This document shows positions 61,261 through 64,000 of a stretch of DNA of 64,000 bases, piece by piece. Made by a program: the position numbers and the translations under genes. Source of the stretch: Paeniroseomonas aquatica. Lineage in GTDB: Bacteria; Pseudomonadota; Alphaproteobacteria; Acetobacterales; Acetobacteraceae. The stretch's first letter is position 1; the number at the start of each line of letters is the position of its first letter. Below the pieces are notes generated by a model that was given only the letters and a program-made list of their open reading frames with translations, did not search any database and was not told the DNA's origin. The stretch lies in the NCBI RefSeq assembly GCF_030409335.1, contig NZ_JAUFPN010000153.1, positions 1-64,000 on the forward strand, given 5' to 3'.

Positions 61261-61608
61261 ATGGACCCGGGACTGTCGAGCTTCGAGGAATTCTGGCCCA
61301 GCTACCTGCGGGAGCATGCCCGGCCGGCGACGCGCGCCGTGCATATCGGCGGCACCTGGGTCGCTGCGGCGGTGTTGCTGGCGGGCCTGGCCTTGGGTCC
61401 ATGGTGGCTGCTCCTGCTGGCGCCCGTGGTCGGCTATGGCTGCGCCTGGCTGTCGCATATGCTCATCGAGCGGAACCGGCCGGCGACCTTCACCTATCCG
61501 CTCTGGTCCCTGCGCGGCGACCTGCGATTGGCCTGGATGGCGGCCACGGGTCGGCTGGGCACCGAGCTCCGCCGTCACGGGATCGCGGCAAGCCCGAACC
61601 GCCTGTGA
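61261..61608 (+). CDS. DUF962/Mpo1-like membrane protein
   Basis: 115 residues with two to three hydrophobic helices (VAAAVLLAGLALGPWWLLLLAPVVGYG). The family pattern is present: SFEEFWPSYLREHARPATRAVHIGGTWVA at the N-terminus, with the conserved His of HxxxPxTRxxHxxGT, and WLSHMLIERNRPATFTYPLWSLRGDLRLAW later. Members related to yeast Mpo1 are Fe-dependent dioxygenases in the alpha-oxidation of 2-hydroxy fatty acids, relying on conserved His residues. Bacterial function is not shown. It ends 3 bases before the stop of marR, which converges. Confidence 0.85.
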   Translation: MDPGLSSFEEFWPSYLREHARPATRAVHIGGTWVAAAVLLAGLALGPWWLLLLAPVVGYGCAWLSHMLIERNRPATFTYPLWSLRGDLRLAWMAATGRLGTELRRHGIAASPNRL

Positions 61609-61611
61609 GAC

Positions 61612-62100
61612 TCAGCCGTCCGCGGCTTCCCCGGCGTCAGCCTCATCCCGTAGCGCCCGCCGCAGGTTGCGCTTGATGGCGGTGAGCACCTGGTCGGCGA
61701 CGGCCAGCTGCTCCGGCGCCAGTCCGGCGAGCACGAGGCCGTTCAGCCGCCGCCCGACCTCGACCATGTCGCCCAGGATGCCCTGCCCTTTGGCGGTGAC
61801 GAAGATGCGGTTGATCCGCCGGTCGAGCGGATCGGGCCGGCGCTCCACCAGCCCGGCCGCTTCCAGCCGGTCGAGCATGCTGCCGGTCGCCACCTTGCCC
61901 TGGCCCAGCAGCCGGGCCAGCTCCGCCTGCGCCATGCCGCCCTGGCCGTTGCGGGAGAGCTGCGCCAGCAGCCACCACTGCGCCCGGGTGACCCCCTTCG
62001 GCCGCATCTCCTGATCGAACAGGATCTGCCGCAGCCGGGACACGTCATGTACCAGGAAGCCGATGCGGAATTCGCTGCTCATGGCAGCCGGCGGCGGCAT
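61612..62100 (-). CDS. MarR-family transcriptional regulator
   Basis: 162 residues. Winged helix-turn-helix of the MarR type: VTRAQWWLLAQLSRNG, AELARLLGQGKVATGSMLDRLEAAGLVERRPDPLDRRIN (helix-turn-helix and wing with DRR), then IFVTAKGQGIL and a C-terminal dimer helix. The start is coupled to the CoA-transferase stop (TGATG), so the two are co-translated; an internal ATG at 62082 is possible. MarR proteins usually sense aromatic or acyl-CoA ligands and repress their own operon. Its likely target is the divergent region at 63309-63422. Confidence 0.92.
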   Translation of the reverse strand: MPPPAAMSSEFRIGFLVHDVSRLRQILFDQEMRPKGVTRAQWWLLAQLSRNGQGGMAQAELARLLGQGKVATGSMLDRLEAAGLVERRPDPLDRRINRIFVTAKGQGILGDMVEVGRRLNGLVLAGLAPEQLAVADQVLTAIKRNLRRALRDEADAGEAADG

Positions 62101-63308
62101 CAGCCCGCGCTGCCCCGGACCGGGCCCAGGACGCCGGCGGCGCGCAGGGCGGCGACCTCGGCCGGGGCATAGCCGTAGCTGGCCAGGACCTCGGCCGAGT
62201 GTTCGCCGAGCCGTGGCGGCGGCGTGCCCACCCGGCGTGGCCTGGCATCGAACTGGATCGGCTGAGCCATGGTCTTCAGCGGGCCGAGCGTCGGATGCTC
62301 GTAATCCAGCACGATGCCGCGGGCGGCGGTATGCGGATGGGCGAGCATCTCGGCCAGGGTATTCACCGCGGCGCAGGGGATGCCGATGTCGCCGCAGAAG
62401 GCGACCCAGGCGGCGGCGGTGCGGGTGGCGACGATCGCCTGGACCAGGGCGACGGTCTCGGCGAAGCGGGCGACGCGGTCGGCATTGGTGCGGAAGCGCG
62501 GGTCTTCCGCCAGATCGGGCCGGTCGAGGCCGGTGCAGAATTTGCGCCAGAGGTTGTCGTTGGCGATGCCGATCAGCACCGGGCCATCCACCGCCTCGAA
62601 GGCCTGGTAGGGACAGAGGGATTCATGGCCGGAGCCGAACTTCTCCGGCACCGCGCCCTTCTCCCAGAAGATCTGCGCGTTGTAGCCGAGCAGGGCGGCG
62701 GCGGTCTCGAACAGGGATACTTCAAGGCGGCAGCCCTGGCCGGTGCGGTGCCGCTCGAGCAGCGCGGCGAGGATGCCGGAGTAGGCGTTCATGCCGGTTG
62801 ACTGGTCGATCGGCGAGAAGGGGCTGCGGACCGGGCCGCCGCCGCGCTCACCGGTCATCGCCATGATGCCACTGAAGGCCTGCAGGATCACGTCGTAGCC
62901 GAGCCCGCCCTGCAGCGGCCCGGTGCGGCCGAAGCCGGAGATGCTGCAATAGATCAGGCGCGGACTGGCGGCGCGCAGCGGCCCGGCGCCGATGCCAAGG
63001 CGTTCGGCCACGCCGGTCGCGTAGCTCTCGATCAGCACGTCGGCCTGGGCCGCCATGCGCTGTGCGACGGCCTGGCCCTCGGCGGTTTTCAGGTCCAACG
63101 CCAGGCTGCGCTTGTTGCGGTTGGCGCTGAGGTAGACGGCGCCTTCCTGGCCGCCCACGAAGGGAGGCCAGCCACGGGTGTCGTCGCCGCCATCCGGCGA
63201 TTCGATCTTCACCACCTCGGCGCCCATGTCGCCCAGCCACTGGCCGCAGAGCGGGCCGGCGAGAACCTTCGAGAAGTCGAGGACGCGGAGGCCGGTCAGT
63301 GGCTGCAT
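62100..63308 (-). CDS. CaiB/BaiF-type CoA-transferase (family III)
   Basis: 402 residues. Family III CoA-transferase pattern: LTGLRVLDFSKVLAGPLCGQWLGDMGAEVVKIE, with the Asp in LGDMGA region, RNKRSLALDLKTAEG, YCSISGFGRTGP, and LFETAAALLGYNAQ. It transfers CoA between thioesters and free carboxylates such as formate/oxalate, carnitine, succinate or aromatic acids; the substrate is unknown. Its stop shares a base with the marR start. It is divergent from an acyl-CoA dehydrogenase gene, so activation and oxidation of a carboxylic acid under MarR control is the likely theme. Confidence 0.92.
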   Translation of the reverse strand: MQPLTGLRVLDFSKVLAGPLCGQWLGDMGAEVVKIESPDGGDDTRGWPPFVGGQEGAVYLSANRNKRSLALDLKTAEGQAVAQRMAAQADVLIESYATGVAERLGIGAGPLRAASPRLIYCSISGFGRTGPLQGGLGYDVILQAFSGIMAMTGERGGGPVRSPFSPIDQSTGMNAYSGILAALLERHRTGQGCRLEVSLFETAAALLGYNAQIFWEKGAVPEKFGSGHESLCPYQAFEAVDGPVLIGIANDNLWRKFCTGLDRPDLAEDPRFRTNADRVARFAETVALVQAIVATRTAAAWVAFCGDIGIPCAAVNTLAEMLAHPHTAARGIVLDYEHPTLGPLKTMAQPIQFDARPRRVGTPPPRLGEHSAEVLASYGYAPAEVAALRAAGVLGPVRGSAG

Positions 63309-63380
63309 CAGCGGCGCTGCCCAAGTGCTGGAGCGAAATCCATGCTTGTCCTCCCCCGGGTTTTGCGGCACGGTCGTACA

Positions 63381-63401
63381 CAAGCGTACCATAAGCAAGC
63401 G
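63381..63401. promoter_or_regulatory. Direct repeat in the divergent promoter region
   Basis: CAAGCG occurs at 63381-63386 and again at 63396-63401, 15 bases apart and followed by similar AT-rich bases (TACCATAA and CATAAAA). The region 63309-63422 must hold promoters for both the CoA-transferase operon and the acyl-CoA dehydrogenase. The repeat may be part of a regulator site, but MarR sites are normally inverted repeats, so confidence is low. Confidence 0.3.
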
Positions 63402-63422
63402 CATAAAATGGGAGGAAGCGGC

Positions 63423-64000
63423 ATGTTCGACCGGCCGCGGTCCGTGTTCACCGAGGATCACGAGATCTTCCGGCAATCGGTCAGGCGCTTCGTCGAAGCC
63501 GAGCTGGTGCCGCACCACGCCGCCTGGGAGGATGCCGGGATCGTGCCGCGGTCTGCCTGGCGGGCGGCCGGCGAGGCCGGGCTGCTCTGCTGCGACGTGC
63601 CGGCCGAGTACGGCGGGCCCGGCGGCGACTATGGCCATTGCGCCGTGGTGACCGAGGAACTGGCCCGCGCCAACCTCTCCGGCCCAGGCTTCGTCATACA
63701 TTCCGATATGGTGACCACCTACCTCTCGCGCTTCGGCGACGAGGAGCAGAAGCGGCGCTGGCTGCCCGGCATGTGCGACGGCACGCTGGTCGGCGCCATC
63801 GCCATGACCGAGCCGGATGCCGGCAGCGACCTGAAGGGGATCAAGACCCGGGCCGACCGCGACGGCAACGGCTACGTCCTGCGCGGGCAGAAAACCTATA
63901 TCTCGAACGGCCAGAATGCCGATGTCATCATCGTCGCCGCCAAGACCGATGCGGCGGCCGGCGCGCATGGGATCAGCCTGCTGGTGGTCGAGGCCGACAG
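63423..64000 (+). CDS. Acyl-CoA dehydrogenase (cut by window end)
   Basis: The first 192 residues are visible; about 190 more are expected. N-terminal acyl-CoA dehydrogenase domain: MFDRPRSVFTEDHEIFRQSVRRF-type opening (F.EEH..FR..VR.F), GLLCCDVPAEYGGPGGDY, and the FAD-contact strand AIAMTEPDAGSDLKGIKTRA with GQKTYISNGQNADV. These flavoenzymes form the trans-2-enoyl-CoA at the start of beta-oxidation, passing electrons to ETF. The catalytic Glu lies in the missing C-terminal half. GGGAGGAA precedes the ATG. It is divergent from the CoA-transferase/marR operon. Confidence 0.93.
   Translation, partial: MFDRPRSVFTEDHEIFRQSVRRFVEAELVPHHAAWEDAGIVPRSAWRAAGEAGLLCCDVPAEYGGPGGDYGHCAVVTEELARANLSGPGFVIHSDMVTTYLSRFGDEEQKRRWLPGMCDGTLVGAIAMTEPDAGSDLKGIKTRADRDGNGYVLRGQKTYISNGQNADVIIVAAKTDAAAGAHGISLLVVEAD

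Overview
The window is very GC-rich (roughly 70%), densely coded bacterial DNA with almost no spacer sequence. Gene content points to an alphaproteobacterium, most likely a Roseomonas-like member of the Acetobacteraceae. The pointers are a CIRCE-controlled groES-groEL pair, an NDUFA12-type complex I subunit beside a DUF2155 gene, lysA joined to a TIGR02302/DUF4175 gene, a B12-type (NrdJ-like) ribonucleotide reductase relative, and several orphan Bug/TctC-type solute-binding proteins. The taxonomic call is an inference from gene content. I saw no rRNA, tRNA, CRISPR array, transposase, integrase or phage gene.

Layout. 1-4.3 kb: KGG-repeat stress protein, periplasmic catalase-like protein, MATE exporter and a secreted alpha/beta hydrolase. 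4.5-9.0 kb: a sugar-acid catabolic group (IlvD/Edd dehydratase, SDR dehydrogenase, FAH-family hydrolase) with two small secreted proteins of unknown role inside it. 9.1-14.6 kb: D-2-hydroxyacid dehydrogenase, flavin monooxygenase, remnant of a membrane sensor gene, gamma-glutamyltransferase and a lectin-like secreted protein. 14.6-17.3 kb: heat-shock (groES-groEL behind a promoter and CIRCE) and cold-shock genes. 17.3-26.1 kb: three Bug binding proteins, a threonine dehydratase-like enzyme, then lysA overlapping a long TIGR02302 protein. 26.2-34.6 kb: CDF metal exporter, zinc alcohol dehydrogenase, PPK2 kinase, a fourth Bug protein, a nuclease/phosphatase-fold protein, and an SDR-MaoC pair.

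34.7-41.8 kb: hldE and a stand-alone, atypical EF-G gene, then a chemoreceptor and an LVIVD-repeat protein. 41.8-46.2 kb: WrbA, ankyrin protein, 5-hydroxyisourate hydrolase, a ureide-type amidohydrolase and a badly broken alkaline phosphatase gene. 46.3-48.7 kb: a tightly overlapping operon, ndufa12-mlaD-orf-DUF2155-MBL hydrolase. 48.9-52.2 kb: a ribonucleotide-reductase-like protein that has lost its catalytic residues, a RidA protein and a FemAB-like acyltransferase. 52.2-60.1 kb: two related oligopeptide-type binding proteins facing outward-in around an EamA transporter and a predicted nuclease-helicase (PD-(D/E)XK plus DUF2075), ending in an M20D amidohydrolase. 60.1-64 kb: cysteine synthase, an Mpo1-like membrane protein, and a CoA-transferase/MarR operon divergent from an acyl-CoA dehydrogenase cut by the window end.

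The two observations I rate highest are the NrdJ-like pseudoenzyme (48924-50483) and the nuclease-helicase coupled to a transporter (53949-56830). Neither is proof of a new system, but both have specific, checkable sequence features that routine annotation would miss.
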